DNA from: Calycina herbarum
Lineage: Eukaryota; Ascomycota; Leotiomycetes; Helotiales; Pezizellaceae
NCBI GenBank assembly: GCA_001414485.1
Contig: LLEY01000026.1
Location: 1-64,000, forward strand
Direction of reading: 5' to 3'
Length of the DNA stretch: 64,000 nucleotides
Below the pieces are notes generated by a model. That model saw only the letters and a list, made by a program, of their open reading frames with translations. It searched no databases and was not told the DNA's origin. The position numbers and the translations under genes were made by a program. Position 1 is the first letter of the stretch, and each line of letters begins with the position of its first letter. This document shows positions 1 to 12,320 of this stretch, piece after piece.

Positions 1-3000
1 CATCCCACCTCCCCCCCGTCCCCTGGCCGCCCGTTCCCTCCAAAGCCTCCCCATCCCCTCCCCATTCTTGCCTGGGACTTTAACCCCAACCAACCTCGCG
101 AAACCCTCCCCCCTCTCAACCAAGCCTTCCCAACTGCCCACCTCCCCCACACGTCCATCCTCTAGATAAACCACGCGCTCAGCAACCCTCATCATCTCAA
201 GTGAATGAGAGATAACAAGACAACTCATGCTGCGATCTCTATCCATCGCTTTGCGAATTGTTGCTTTGATGGCGGAGGCGTTTATGGAGTCTAAAGCTGA
301 GGTGGCTTCATCGAGGACAAGGAGTTTAGGACGACGAACGAGAGCGCGTGCGATACAGATTCTTTGGGCTTGACCTCCTGAGACTGCTTGGCCACCGTCT
401 CCGATGAGGGTGTTGTAGCCTGAGGGGAGGGATATTATGAAGTCGTGGATTCCGGCGTCGATTGCGGCTTGTGCTGCTTGGGGGAGGTGAGCGAGGGGTG
501 AGTTTTCCGGTAGACCATATAATATATTCTGCAGAATCGTGGTTGGGAAGAGAAGAGCTTCTTGTGGTACAAGCGAGATTTGAGAGCGTAAAGTTGGGAT
601 GTGTAATTCGGAGACTGGTTGCGTGGCGAATGTAAGTGGTGCTGGAGATGTGGACAAGGAAGGGACGTCTGGGGGGTAAAGCGAGAGGAGGAGAGCCGTG
701 ATCGTACTCTTTCCCGATCCTGAGGGTCCCACTAGAGCTGTACAGGTGCCCGATTCGAATGTCAAGTTGAGGTTCTTGAGAGCTTTTCGCTTCGAGGGAT
801 TAAGTGGGTATGTGAAATTCAAGTTCTTAAACTCGATGGGGAAGATATTTGTTATCCTCTTTGTGCCCTCCGTTTCATGTGAAGCTATCGGAAGATTGGC
901 TAGCCGAAGCATTTGCGTTGCTGTCGTGCGTGAGGAGTTGAGTTGCGGAACTATAGACACCATCCCCGTCGCTCCCCAGATTCCGAAGAGAAGGAGGTTA
1001 ACGACTTGGAAGGTGGCTGCTATACTTCCCTCCTTTTTCGTAATAAGCACCACGCTGTAGTAAAAGATCAGCGCTGCAGAACAGAGCGAAATCGTATCCG
1101 TAACCCCATAACACAGGCCCGAGTAAACCGCTCGGAGGACACCGGTTTTATAAGTCACCTCCGTAGCCTTTTTCTGTTTCTTCAAGAACCAACTTTCTAA
1201 CCCTAATGACCGTACGACGCGAATTCTGGAGAAAGTCTCAACAAAGACGGCGTTTGTTCTCGAAGCAGCATCATCAGATTTAGCTTCCCATTTCGAAGAA
1301 ACATAATCAAACGTCCTGGTAGCAACAAACATAGGCGGTCCACACGCCAAAAATAACAACGTCAATTTCCACGAGATAAGAAATGCCCAAACGAGGGAAA
1401 TAACAATCAGCCAAAAAGCAGTAAACACAGGACCCGCAAACCTGCCCACAATATTCCTCATCTCCTCTGCATTTCGATCCAAACAATCATTCAACTTCCC
1501 CGCCGAGTTTTCCGGTTTCTCAAACCACGATTTGGACTGGGAGAGGATGCGTTTTAGTGCTTCTACTCGGAGGGAGTTGACCCATGCTTCGCCTGAATGT
1601 TCTAGAGCGTAATGTGTGAAGAAAGCAGCGAGGCCGTTGACGATGGCTATTCCGAGGAGGGAGAGGGACCACCGCATTGCGAGGCCGGATTGGTTGACTG
1701 TTGCGTAGAAGGTACTTAGCAACTGACCGAAGAGGAAGGCGAATGCGGGGGTGGAGCCGGCTACTACGACGGCCATGAGGAATCCGAAGACGAGGATGAT
1801 TTTATCTCGCCAGGCGAGGGTGGTCCAGACTGTTCCGAGGATGGCTTTTAGGGGTGTTTGAGAGGGTTCGTTGTTCTCTGGGTTGGGTGGCTTGATGTGT
1901 TCTAGTTTTATGAATTGGCCCCGTTGGACCTCGCCCTCTATGACTGAGGGGGGAGGTGGACCTTTGGTTGTGGGTGTCGGTGGGATTTTGGCGGCTTTGG
2001 CGATACTCGAATATCTTCGGTTGAAACGAGAATTCGAATTGCTTGTTTTCCGAGGAGAAGGCAGTGAAGAAACAAGTTGTTCCAGATCCAACATTTCCTG
2101 CTTCGAAGGTCCAGGTGGTGGAGGGGGTGTTTGTGTTCGAGGAGAGTCCGGGACATGTAAATCCATAGCTCCATCTATGGGTTCGTTGAAAGGTTCCTTC
2201 ACAGGTTCCAGGATGTTGGAAGTGAATACTGTACTATCACGTCTCTGGTCTGCCTTATCATGCCATAACTCATCTTCCCTCAACATATTGGCCTGAGCAA
2301 CTCCTACACCCCAAGAAAAGCTATTGGTGTTTCGAAAATTTGGTGCTTGCAAGAGACTTTGTGCTTTCGCCTCTGACATGCCAAACAATGCCGAGATTCG
2401 ATTTTTGTGTTTGTTATCCTCCCTAATTGACTCATCGAAACTTTCAGCAGTAGGAGAAAGTGGCTCAGAAGCACGTCTGGGTTCATTATTTATAGGTCTA
2501 TCGAAATAATCCAACCCAATGTCGACAGCTGAAGCTGGGGTATAAGGTCCACTCTGCGGTATGTACGTATAGAATTTCCCCTTGGTATCCTCGGCGAGCT
2601 TTTTGCGAAATCCTTCTTGCACAACGGAACCTCTTTCAACAACATAAACATAATCGCTATCGTTGATTTGTGCAATGTCGTGTGTAATGATAATTGTCGT
2701 TTTTCCCTTCCTCCATGCTCGAATATTGTTGATCACTTTCTCGCGACTGGTTTGGTCCAAAGCACTCGTCGATTCATCAAGTATAAGTATCGGCGCATCC
2801 CTCAGTCTCGCTCTCGCAATAGCGATTCGCTGCTGCTGACCACCACTCAAAGAAACCCCATTCGAACCAACGAGGGTTTGAAATCCCTCGGGAAGGAGTG
2901 CAATCGTATGACTGAGATCTGCCACTTTCGAAGCGCTCAAGATTTCCTCCTTCGTAGCATTCGCCCTTCGACCGAAAGTAATGTTTTGTAATATCGTCTC

Positions 3001-4555
3001 ATTGAACAGATGGCTATCCTGTTGTGCCAAGTAGACGTTCTCGCGAAGCCAGCGCGTATCCAAGTCTGAAATTGACCTTCCATCGATTAGAATCTTCCCC
3101 TCCGTCGGTTCGTAGAATTTCAAGAGTAGACTTCCAAGCGTGCTCTTCCCAGAACCACTTTTCCCAATGACAAAAGTGGTTTGGCCAGCTGGAAAGACGA
3201 AATTGGTTTTCGTTAGAACTTGGCGTTGGAGGTTGGAGGGGTATGAAAAGGTGACCTAGAGTCATCAGCAATTGGAGTCCAGGTAGTAGCTTTGGTAACT
3301 TACATCTTTGATCTCCACATCCCCTTGACAAGTTTCTGGAATCACAGTGCCAGATAGTTCCCTTTGATTTGGTCCCTCTTTCACCTGATTAATCATTACT
3401 TTCAAAGTCTGACCAGCAGACATGCCCTTCGTCAAGACCAACCACTGGGGCAAAATAATTTCGATAGCTTGCATCCCATACAAACAAGCATAAAAAGTCG
3501 TAAGTATATGTCCAGGATCGAGACCTTTTCGAACCAAGGTAAGACCATACCAGTAACCCTCGACGAACAGAGCAATGATGAGGAACTTGGTGAACCCAAA
3601 TTGTACGGCGTTTGCGCGAGCTTGAACGAGATATTTCGAAGCGACGTCTCGGATGGTCGTGTAGTACTGCCATACCTCGCGCTCTCGTCCGTTGAAGGCT
3701 TTGACGACGTTGATGGCATTGATGGCATTATTCGAATACTTCGATGCTTTCGCGAGTTCCGCCTTCTGCGCTTCGATTGCAGGCGCGAGACCCCTCGAGA
3801 GCCAAGTCAAGATAGTTCCCGCAAAGAGGACGGTAGCGACAACGACCAAAGTAAGTTTCCACGAGTAAAAAAATGCAACACCAAGCGCAATAAGGGACCC
3901 CGCAACCTCCGTAAACAAAAACCCCAAAGGTTGCGAAACAGCCATCTGCAACTCCCGAATTTGCCTAGAACAATTAGCACTCTTTCAACCCAAAGAGGCG
4001 AAAAACAAACGTCTGTATCCGAATCAACAAACTCCCAATCCCCTCCCCCCTCAAATCATACCACTCAACATCCTTCTCCAGCAACGCATCACTAACCCTC
4101 TCCCTCGCCCCCTTAGCCTGCAACTCCCCAAACACCATCCAAGAGCACAAACTCGCACCTTGCACCACCCACGCTCCCGCCCCCACAATAGCAAGCGCAA
4201 TACTCCAGCCCGAAACGTGATGAATAAGTTGTTCACCACTCAATCGTCCCCCTCCATACTGGGTAATATTCGAGAACACCCTTCCGTAGATAATTGCAGC
4301 AACAGGTTGGGGTGCACCGGCTCCGATGGAGGAGAGGATCGCGATGGCCATTGAGATGGTGTGTTTTCGTTGTGTGAAGGCGAATAGGGAACCCCATGTT
4401 GCTTTTATCTCGCCCTGACTTCTCCCCAAATCAGACTCGTTTGATCTCCTTCCCCTATCCTGTTCCTCCGAATCTATATTAATAGCGACAAAGCGATCGT
4501 GGTTGTGATTTTGATCAGTATTAGAAGAAGAGCCGTTACTCATTAAAGCTGCCAT
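1..4555 (-). CDS. Ste6-type full-size ABC (ABCB) exporter, C-terminus cut by window edge
   Basis: Three exons (4555-4011, 3964-3304, 3255-<1) give 1487 codons in one frame with no stop before the edge. Layout is TMD1-NBD1-TMD2-NBD2. NBD1 shows GKSGSGKST, LSGGQQQR and LILDESTSALD; NBD2 shows GPSGSGKST, VSGGQAQR and LLVLDEATSALD with the H-loop in VISHSLEMM. Both ATP sites therefore look catalytically complete. A long Ser/Pro-rich linker (about 2.5-1.9 kb) joins the halves. The introns are 46 and 48 nt with a CTAAT or CTGATGAC-like branch site. In this family the best-known member exports the farnesylated a-type mating pheromone through the plasma membrane; the overall layout and NBD2 sequence suggest that role, but a multidrug exporter of the same class is possible. 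The start at 4555 is followed by a hydrophilic N-terminus, as usual. Confidence 0.88.
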
Positions 4556-5282
4556 CGTGAAGTGACCAACACGGTGGTCGTATCAGAAAAAAGAGGTATC
4601 AAGCTTCATGCAAAGATTTCGGAAAATTCATAGCAAAAGTATGTACTTGGTGGAGAAGGTATCAAAGCCATGATAATATTAAAGAATAAATTTGCTTCAG
4701 GAAGGTGTAAGTGGCGATTGAGGATTTGCTTGATATTGTTCTCGGGAAGCGAAGAATGCGAAGCTTTCCAAGTCGCTGGTGAGAACAATGAAAAACGGCA
4801 GCACCGGCACTTGGGGAGTCCGCTGGATTCACAGTATGCGAAAAATTTCTAGAACAAAGGAAAGGGAAAGGAAATATAATTTCAATTGATCTGGACCTCG
4901 AGATAAGCTTATTTTCTCGACACGCCACCCTTGATGGCAGGTCGAGACTATAAAATCCAGACAATCTGATTTTAGTCTGGTTAAAGAAAACTTTCACATC
5001 TTTCACATCTTCATGGGGAATTCAGCAGCTTTACAAAAGCTTTGTTCATTCTGGTTCGCGCTGACGAATCTAGATTGTCAACCAAAGTAAATTCTGGAGG
5101 CCGAACAAGCCACTACTAGGTAGGTATTTCACCACGAAAATCCATCTTCGGGTGAAATGACTCCAGGCTTGTATGTGGTCCTCGGAAGTAAACTGGCAGC
5201 AGAACTGATCTGCTGCAAGATTTCCACATCCTAGCCAAATATGATACAAGAAAAAATGTCGTCGTCGAAAATATTCGGGGTA
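4556..5282. other. intergenic: Ste6-like gene promoter and downstream region of PBDC1-like gene
   Basis: No supported gene. It must hold the promoter of the leftward ABC gene and the 3' region of the PBDC1-like gene. Short ORFs here show no family features. I could not place a convincing TATA box or known operator. Confidence 0.5.
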
Positions 5283-5933
5283 TCATGATTTGGCCTCCTC
5301 AGCCTTCGCAGCTCCTCCCTCCTTTTGGTTGGCCTCGTAAATCCAGTCATTTAAACCACTGCGGTTTCTGGCGATTTCGATAGCATAAAACTGCATTCGG
5401 GGGACTGAAACATCTTGTTAGCAGTGCTCTTCGTGGAAGGCTTGGGTTCGCATACCAAATATCGTCTCATCTTGTCCATACTCCCACTTAGGGTTACCTC
5501 TCATCATGGTACCAAAATTATAATCGTCAACCTTGTTCTCGTAGGTCATCATGAACTTTCGCCATCGCTCCTTGCCCGTCTTGCTCTTCATCTCGTCCTC
5601 GTCGATTGTCTTTGCGGGGTCGAACTCTGGGAAGTCGGCCATTAGATGTTCGTAGATGTCATCATCCAATTTTGTGAGTCTCAATTTTGAACCGGGGACT
5701 TTCTCGAGGATGGCCCAGTATGTGGACATGTGTTGGACGACTGGTGGTGGGGTTAGTGGCGGGGTAAATTATGACGCAGAGGGAAATGTTCCGTACCTTT
5801 GACGGCGAATTGCTTCTCAATCTGTGTTTGTGTTAGCATAAGAAGGATTTGCGCAATATGCGACAAGATGATTATTTACATCCTCGAAGTTGTCTGCCTT
5901 TTCAGGGTCGAAGCCTGGTGGAGGGGCTGCCAT
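5283..5933 (-). CDS. PBDC1/Chp1-like protein (putative eEF1A chaperone)
   Basis: Four exons (5933-5880, 5821-5797, 5740-5456, 5404-5283) sum to 486 nt, a 161-aa protein starting MAAPPPGFDPEKADNFED and ending in an Ala/Glu/Lys-rich tail. The core (TYWAILEKVPGSKLRLTK, then KERWRKFMMTYENKVDDYNFGT and the aromatic-rich NPKWEYGQDETIFVPRMQFY) matches my memory of the PBDC1 / yeast YPL225W family in order and length. The older family name, polysaccharide biosynthesis domain, is misleading: published work on yeast YPL225W (Chp1) describes a cytosolic cotranslational chaperone for the eEF1A GTPase domain. The role here is inferred from family membership. Exon 2 is only 25 nt and exon 1 is 54 nt. Nothing looks damaged. 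Confidence 0.85.
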
Positions 5934-7381
5934 TTTATTGTAGGTGAAGGGGTATTATCGCAAAGGATAGCTGGTGGTAGATTTAGTCGTATATTAGATG
6001 TAGCAGGTGGCAGAATGTGTCTGGAAGTTTGAAATAAATGTTTCAGTCGTGGCAGAGCCAAAGGCTTTAAGGTGGCCGGCGCGTGGTGGAAGAAGGAAAA
6101 TGATGCTTCTCCCCACTTCGAGAAGCCGCCCGAAGGCGACGGTTGCCAAGACATTCGGATCAACTATCGGCCCGTAAGTTCAACCCCTCTGAATCAACGA
6201 GCCAACGTCAATCTCTCCAACACCACGAGTACCAACTCAACATGATGTCTTTTCTCTCCTCTCACCCAAAGTCACCCAAGCATGTGCCAAGAGCGCATGC
6301 TTATCCCTTGGACCTAGGGATGTAGTCTCCAAATCGACCCCTCCAAGGTACCTCCTGTTCTATCCTCATCCATATCCAAAGTTACCAAGACAATATCTTA
6401 ATAGGTAATGCACTGTTTTAATTTCGAGCTGGATAAAAATAGAGGCACTGAGAGTAAAAACTTTCACCTGATAAATGGCTGGAGGAAGAAGACGTTGGGA
6501 AACGATTTCTATCATACTTTTTGATGGCCATAATTTCTACATAGGTAGCCAAAAGGTTGTGGCATTGATATGATGGTTCTGTCTCCAATTCTCCGGGGTG
6601 ACATAGCAGAGAATCCAGCTAGGTCTCCTCATCCGCTCCTTCCTCACAGGACTTCATACTGAGCAACCTTCAGAGGCAGGCAGCACCAGGGGGGTGTTTT
6701 TTTGGCAGCAATTCATGAATATTCTGCTGCCTGATTTAGATTTAGATTTATATTTAAATTTAAATATCGAACTCAATTCCGCGACTAGGATGCCCAACTT
6801 ATTGTTACCAGTATTCTTCTAAATATCATGGTGCAATTACGAAAGAGAAAGGGACCTCCACCCACCAATTTCTGCACCCCCTCCCATGGTGGTTGGAAAG
6901 AAAAAGAATAGCTGCACAATGAGCAACAAGACAACCGATCATATGTTTTGTTTCACTATGGACTATTCTTAAAAGAGGTGGAAGCAGGCATCATATTGAT
7001 TCACAGTACCTATAAGTTTGTGAGAGGAGAAACACCTCACTTGCATACGACCTTGTAGTGCTTTCCCTCTTCAAGTGTTGAAAGGGTCTGGACCTGCACC
7101 TGCAGCCGGTTGCCATTGATTGGTTGGTGTGTTTCTGTTCATGGCTCTTTCCCTCTGTTCCCCAACTGTCCCCTCTCATTGTCGCGTCACCCAACTTGCA
7201 CCTTTGCAATTTTCACCCGCCTAGGTCCTCTCCTCCATCCCAACCACAACCACTGAAATTCACCAAATCCTCACCTTTGCTCCGAAGATAACATCGCACC
7301 CCCAATTGGCCACCCACCCACCACATCGGCCAGTTGCACGTCAAAACTCGTCCGATCTAACCCCCATCTCACTCTTGCACC
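5934..7381. other. shared divergent promoter and 5' leader region
   Basis: A 1.4-kb gap between the leftward PBDC1-like gene and the rightward gene at 7382. It holds a short AT-rich tract of TTTAGA/TTTAAAT repeats near 6727-6765 and a C-rich, pyrimidine-rich leader near 7200-7380, typical of fungal 5' untranslated regions. The short ORFs on either strand are not convincing. Confidence 0.5.
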
Positions 7382-9599
7382 AGTAAGTGTTCATATCCGA
7401 AAATCACCCCCAATAGTTGCAGGCAGGCGCGTTGAGCGGAATCATACTGATCTCGAATTTTCACCTTTTCAAGTGCCACCCCAGCGCCGCTCGCTGATCG
7501 AGTCCCTCCGAGCAGATTCTCCTTTTGGAGCCCCAAGCATCTCGTCCACCTTTCGAGTCCCGCCAATTGAAGAGTCTACCGATGGACCTACCACACCCAA
7601 GTCCAAGCTGCCCAACCCCCAAGCCATCAACTTGCGACTCCGTAGCGCGACCTCTGACAAGGAGAAGAAGCGCATAGGCAAGATCCGCAGGGCGATTAAG
7701 GAAAAGCTCGGTCTGTCGAAACTCAATCCCTGGAACGCCAGAGAAGACCCAGAACCAGCCTTCGAACGAAGCAATGATTTCATGGTGGTTACAGACATTC
7801 CACATTGTCCAACTGCCTACATTCAACTCCCCCCAAATCTAGACAAGGAGTCCTACAACCAAACTCTCTTTTCTTTGCCAGCACCCATTCGCCGAAGAAT
7901 ATATGGCTTTTGCTTCCCCGTCGAGAATCGTAAAATCACGCTCTCTCCTTACTATGCAACCAAAAATGTTTGGGAGCATGACCATTTCGCGAATGCTTGG
8001 GATGTTCTGGAAGACGTCATGGGAGGGCTCGCGTCGTTTCGTTTACTTCGCAAGGATCTATACACGTTCTTCTGGAGCGAATACCACTTTCACGTCACCA
8101 TAACTGCCTTCAGTGGTCCACATGTCTCCCCTTTGTCACACACCTGGTTGTATGAGCATCTATCTTGTGTCCAGGCCCTCACGATTGAGGTGGATTATAC
8201 TCGTTTTGGTGGTAGCTGTGTCAGACAGGCCCCGGTCTATGGATATAACATGGACAAGGAAGACAGGCTCTTGACTAATATCTTCAATGGCTTGGCTACA
8301 CGATTTGATGGATCAACAATCTGGGAGCTTAATGTTCTTTGTCGACGCTACGCTGGATTTCAGCCATATAACGATAAGGAGTTTGTGACAAAGTTTGGCA
8401 AAGATCCAGGTAAGAGAATCATTCTTTCCTTTCTTCTCAGTGCACCTGCCATATTGGAACTTGTGCCAAATATTTCGGAAAATTGAAAATATTCTCCGAG
8501 AACGTTTAGAAGAATGAGGAACTTCCTCATTCTTCCAAATCATCTCGACAATAACTTCAAATAACCCAAACCATCTCGCACAATGACCAGACCTAACCAT
8601 GGCACAGTTCCTTATTGTCCAGAATCTGTCCTTCAGCTTTCCGACGCCATATGTAATCTGGCAGACAGACTCCACAAATTACGCATTGTCGCATACCCCT
8701 TGGGCTACTCCCGCCTTCTCCTTAATGCCATGTTTGCAAAGGGATTCAAGGAGCCAAGAGTGCTCGAGCCTGAGGAATCAATCTGGCCAGCAAATCTCCC
8801 AACTATACTCCCATCTCCATATGAACCCGAGGTGATTTCCACTATAAAAACCAGCAAAGAACCCGAGGAACTAACGGCTGTCGAACAAACAACGCCTACC
8901 CCTTCGACCTACAAGCTGAACCTGAAGCGTAGTTCCAGTCTGGTAGAGGAGTTCGAAAACGAGCTTCAGAGATACACGTCGTCGTCTTCATCAAACTATA
9001 CGTCCGTCGAAAACACACTCGTCGAGCAATTGGAAGAAAAGATGCTATCAGGAGGTTTTACGCTCGCAGACCACACTAGAAGATATACGGATCTTGTTCC
9101 TGCCTTCTCGTCAGCTAGCGAGTCGACAGATGATTTGATCTCAAGCCAAGGTTCTCAGTACGGTTCTCAATACAGCCCTGCCACGCCCCGCTTCCAGAAT
9201 TTTGGAGATCTTTTGAATGTTGAAGATACGCGTCAGAGGAGTTCAACAAAAAAGGGTGTTAGATTTGATCGTCTCGTTGCTGAATCACCCCCCGACCGAC
9301 TTCCTACACCGAATACCATGAATGCTCTCAATGAGAAGGATCCCGCCTTCCTGCGTAGTTTGAGCGCGATGCGTGGTGGGAGTGGTGTTACTTCACCAAC
9401 TTCACCGGATAATTCTGATTCTGGATGTCCTACTCCGCCACGGATTATGCTTCGTTCGACCTCTGTTCAGGGACCACGACGTACGAGTTTTGAGTTCACA
9501 CCGCATCGGTCGACTACTAGTATGAGTATGGCGAATTTGAGGCATGGGAGTTTGAGGCAAAAGTGTTCTAGTTTTTTTAATAAGATTCGGAGTCCTTGA
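7382..9599 (+). CDS. unknown 642-aa protein; start codon assembled by splicing
   Basis: Coding exons are 7382 (a single A), 7474-8409 and 8608-9599, summing to 1929 nt. The reading frame opens at 7473 with GTG and no ATG lies upstream in frame. Joining the donor CACCA|GTAAGTG to the acceptor TTTTCAAG|TGCCACC creates CACCATGCC, an ideal start, so the start codon is split by a 91-nt intron with a TACTGAT branch site. The second intron (8410-8607) starts GTAAGA; its acceptor is chosen by frame. The N-terminus is basic (KEKKRIGKIRRAIKEKL), the middle has a globular part beginning LPAPIRRRIYGFCFP that resembles the small F-box-like/2EXR-type modules of fungal orphan proteins, and the C-terminal third is Ser/Thr/Pro-rich and probably disordered. 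I do not recognise the family. Confidence 0.7.
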
Positions 9600-10806
9600 G
9601 GGATGTTTGTTTGGTATGAGTGTGGGGGGTGCAAAATTGTGGGGGATTGAATGGATGATGGATGGTGGATGAGATGATTGATGATTGTTTGGGAGTTTTG
9701 AGAGCAGATATACCCTCTTTTCTTTTTTTACTCCTCATGAGAGCTTCTTGGGGATTTGTAGTTTTTCAGGTAGCTTGCGATACTCTAGGGGGACAAAGGT
9801 TTGATATGGGTGGGCGTTCTTTTGTAGGTATAAGCTATGGAATAAGTCTAAATAGGTAAAATAAATTACTCGTTTTCTACGGGGCTTCTCCATGATGGAT
9901 GTGCTTGCTCATTGTTCCAACTTTTCTTGGACAAGTTCATATTGCCGAGGTCGTTTGGAACAATTGGAGGTGGTCGTTCGAAAACGATTGGGGCAATGAA
10001 TTGGATTGTGCGAAGGGTTTGAGATTCTCCTAGAAGTAGAAGGTTTGAATATTGAGGGGTAGGTAGGAAGATGCGAAGCTGGGCCATGGTGGGAGGGACT
10101 TTCTAGATTCCTGGAGGATGAAATTTTCATCTTTTCATCTGGTGTCACTTGATGAATATCATGTTAGAAGGTTGGAGGGGATTGAAGTGATTGGATTGTT
10201 TTGGTGGAGTGTGGGAGTGTTGGAATTTGTTTGGGGGACTTGAAGTACGAGGGGGCAAGCTTTTTGGTATTGGATGTGGGAGAATTGGCATACTCCTGGG
10301 ATGTCAAATCTTGGGAAATTCCTGAGGGTGTACTGGTTCTCTTTTTTGGATTAGAAGTGCTATTCTGAACTTGTTGAGGAATAGGGTTTGAGTATCTTGG
10401 ATAGTTGGTATGAGTGTAAGGTCGTGTATTGGCGCTGTACTATACTATTTAGACGGCTTTCTCTCAAGACAGGGTATTTGTATATAGTTTTGTCTTGGTT
10501 TCGAAGGATGGAATAGAGAGCGTAAGAGCCTCCTTCCCTTTTGTAAGATGTTTCTGTGAGATGTGGGTATTTTGTAGGTGACTTACCAATAGCTGGAATT
10601 TATTACTGTAGTGTAAATCATGGGTAACCTATGCATAGCTCAATATTTCTCTCAAGTGTTATTCACGCGGAACCTGTAAATAGCTCGACCTTTTATTTTT
10701 ATTTTTTACAAGATGCGGTAGTAATAGATAGGGCCGTAGGTGCTATAAGTGTGTGTTAGACTTCTATTTAGCTTTCATTTTCTTGAGTATAGTTCGATTG
10801 AATGAT
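9600..10806. other. intergenic, no gene seen
   Basis: A 1.2-kb spacer, moderately AT-rich toward its right end, downstream of the unknown rightward gene. Only short ORFs without family features. It ends with the target-site duplication of the hAT-type MITE (TGAATGAT, 10799-10806). Confidence 0.5.
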
Positions 10807-11310
10807 CAGTGCCCTCGATAGATAGTAATCCAATGATTAATCTATAGATATATCTACTAGATTATTCATGGATTTATCGATTTGAATTATCCATAGATAT
10901 CCAATCTAATAGATGATTTATTTAACGTGTCTATATATATCGATTAGCTATCCAGAAGTCCTATATATAAGGGCTATATTAGCATAAAATGTCTTTTTCA
11001 GTATAAGAGAGAGCCCCCTTTGTTATAAAAAAATACATCAAGCTCCTTATTAGTATAAGTAGAAGGAAGAGTATAAAATAACATAAAGGATAGTATAAAA
11101 TCTAGCCCCGTTTATTTTTAGAAATTAGGCCCGCCTACTTAAGTGCCACTTCTAACCACTTATAGACCTTAGAAAATTATCCATAGATATCCATTTATCT
11201 AGCAGATAGTTCGATTTATTATTAGATTAGATCAGATAATTCAAAAATTTTTAGTAGGTTAGATCAGATAGATTAAAAAGTTACTAGATAACTATCCATC
11301 GAGAGCACTT
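10807..11310. mobile_element. hAT-type MITE, 504 bp, with 8-bp target-site duplication
   Basis: The element begins CAGTGCCCTCGATAGATAG and its right end, read on the other strand, is AAGTGCTCTCGATGGATAG: about 21 of the first 25 positions agree. It is flanked on both sides by the identical octamer TGAATGAT (10799-10806 and 11311-11318). An 8-bp duplication and a CAGTG start are hallmarks of the hAT superfamily. The interior is AT-rich, non-coding, and repeats ATTATCCATAGATATCC near both ends (about 10884 and 11176), as subterminal transposase-binding motifs do. The terminal C is changed to A on the right side. Confidence 0.85.
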
Positions 11311-11466
11311 TGAATGATATTAGAGGCGGTTAACGAGGGTTGGAGAGATGGTGGAAAGATTTTAGGAAGTTGGGGGGGGGTTTAGGGAAAGTATGTTATG
11401 AAGGAGCTTGAAAAATTACTCGCGTCTAAGTTCTCAAACCCCTTTTCCTTCCCAACTCGAAATAAT

Positions 11467-11515
11467 TTCCATCTTCCATCTTCCATCTTCCATCTTCCAT
11501 CTTCCATCTTCCATC
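11467..11515. repeat. heptamer microsatellite (TTCCATC)x7
   Basis: Seven perfect tandem copies of TTCCATC, then a partial unit, ending 14 nt beyond the stop codon of the GNAT gene. On the transcript the tract reads GATGGAA repeats in the 3' untranslated region. Confidence 0.95.
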
Positions 11516-11528
11516 TTCCGCTTCCAAC

Positions 11529-12320
11529 TTAGGCTTTCTCAGGAATATACTTCATGTAACTAAACACATAATGTCCCCACTTCTCACCACCAACCTCCTT
11601 GGGTGGCGGTCCCGGTGCGTACGCATCTAAATCTACATCCAACTTCCCTACGACTTCAAACCCGGACTTCTTGTATGCTCCTACTGCTCCCTCTGAGCTG
11701 TGGACCCAGATAAAGATGTCTTTTTGGTCGGCGAGTGAGGTACCCCATTTCAAAAGTTCGGAACCGACGCCTTTTCCTTGGTGGGCTGGGGAAATGGACA
11801 TAGAGACCATGAACATGCAGCGTGTTCCGGGGGGCATGAGAGTTTCCATCCATTGATCCAGGTTCTGGGAGGTGAGGGTGTTGAGGCGTTTGAGGGGGTC
11901 CTTTTCCTCGACCTCGAGGTTTTGGGGGTCTTTTTCTGAGGGAGTTTCGGCGTCTTCTGGATTTTGCGCTTTTGCTTCCTCTCTTACCACTTCCACCTTC
12001 TCAACCTTATCCCCCTTTTCCTCCCCACTAACATCATTAAAAGGTACCTCGCCCTCCTCCAACCCCCTAAATCCCCAGGCAGCAAACCCCAAGATCTCAC
12101 CCGTCAACCCATCAACCGCCTTGAGAAGAACACATTTCTTGGATGTGATGTATGTTGGGAGTCTTACTAAAGAGTCTTTTTCGTGGTCGTAGGGCTCTGA
12201 TCCTTGTTCCTTGAGGAGGGTGTGGCGATCTGTTTCGAAGGATTGGCTGGAAATTCTGGCTAGCTGTGGGATGTCTAGGTGGGTGGCGGGGAGGATTGAA
12301 AGCGTTGGTGAGATGGACAT
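11529..12320 (-). CDS. GNAT-family N-acetyltransferase
   Basis: Uninterrupted 263-aa ORF with an ATG at 12320. The acetyl-CoA-binding motif A is visible as SPAHQGKGVGSELLKWG (about residues 180-196), preceded by a beta strand MFMVSMSI and followed by the motif-B-like YKKSGFEVVG. The N-terminal ISSQSFETDR helix is also typical of GNAT folds. Between the first and second halves there is an acidic, Lys/Glu-rich insert (about residues 90-140) that is not part of the fold. The substrate cannot be told; small-molecule amines or drugs are as likely as proteins. No signal peptide. Confidence 0.88.
   Translation of the reverse strand: MSISPTLSILPATHLDIPQLARISSQSFETDRHTLLKEQGSEPYDHEKDSLVRLPTYITSKKCVLLKAVDGLTGEILGFAAWGFRGLEEGEVPFNDVSGEEKGDKVEKVEVVREEAKAQNPEDAETPSEKDPQNLEVEEKDPLKRLNTLTSQNLDQWMETLMPPGTRCMFMVSMSISPAHQGKGVGSELLKWGTSLADQKDIFIWVHSSEGAVGAYKKSGFEVVGKLDVDLDAYAPGPPPKEVGGEKWGHYVFSYMKYIPEKA

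Noticed and set aside
698..2991. Plus-strand ORFs of 60-140 codons at the left edge (for example 698-1060, 1871-2296, 2617-2991).
   Set aside because: They are antisense to the Ste6-like ABC coding exon, whose Walker and signature motifs are unmistakable on the minus strand.
3364..4095. A 243-codon plus-strand ORF.
   Set aside because: It is antisense to exon 2 and the first intron of the ABC transporter, with no domain features and low-complexity Ser/Thr/His at its end.
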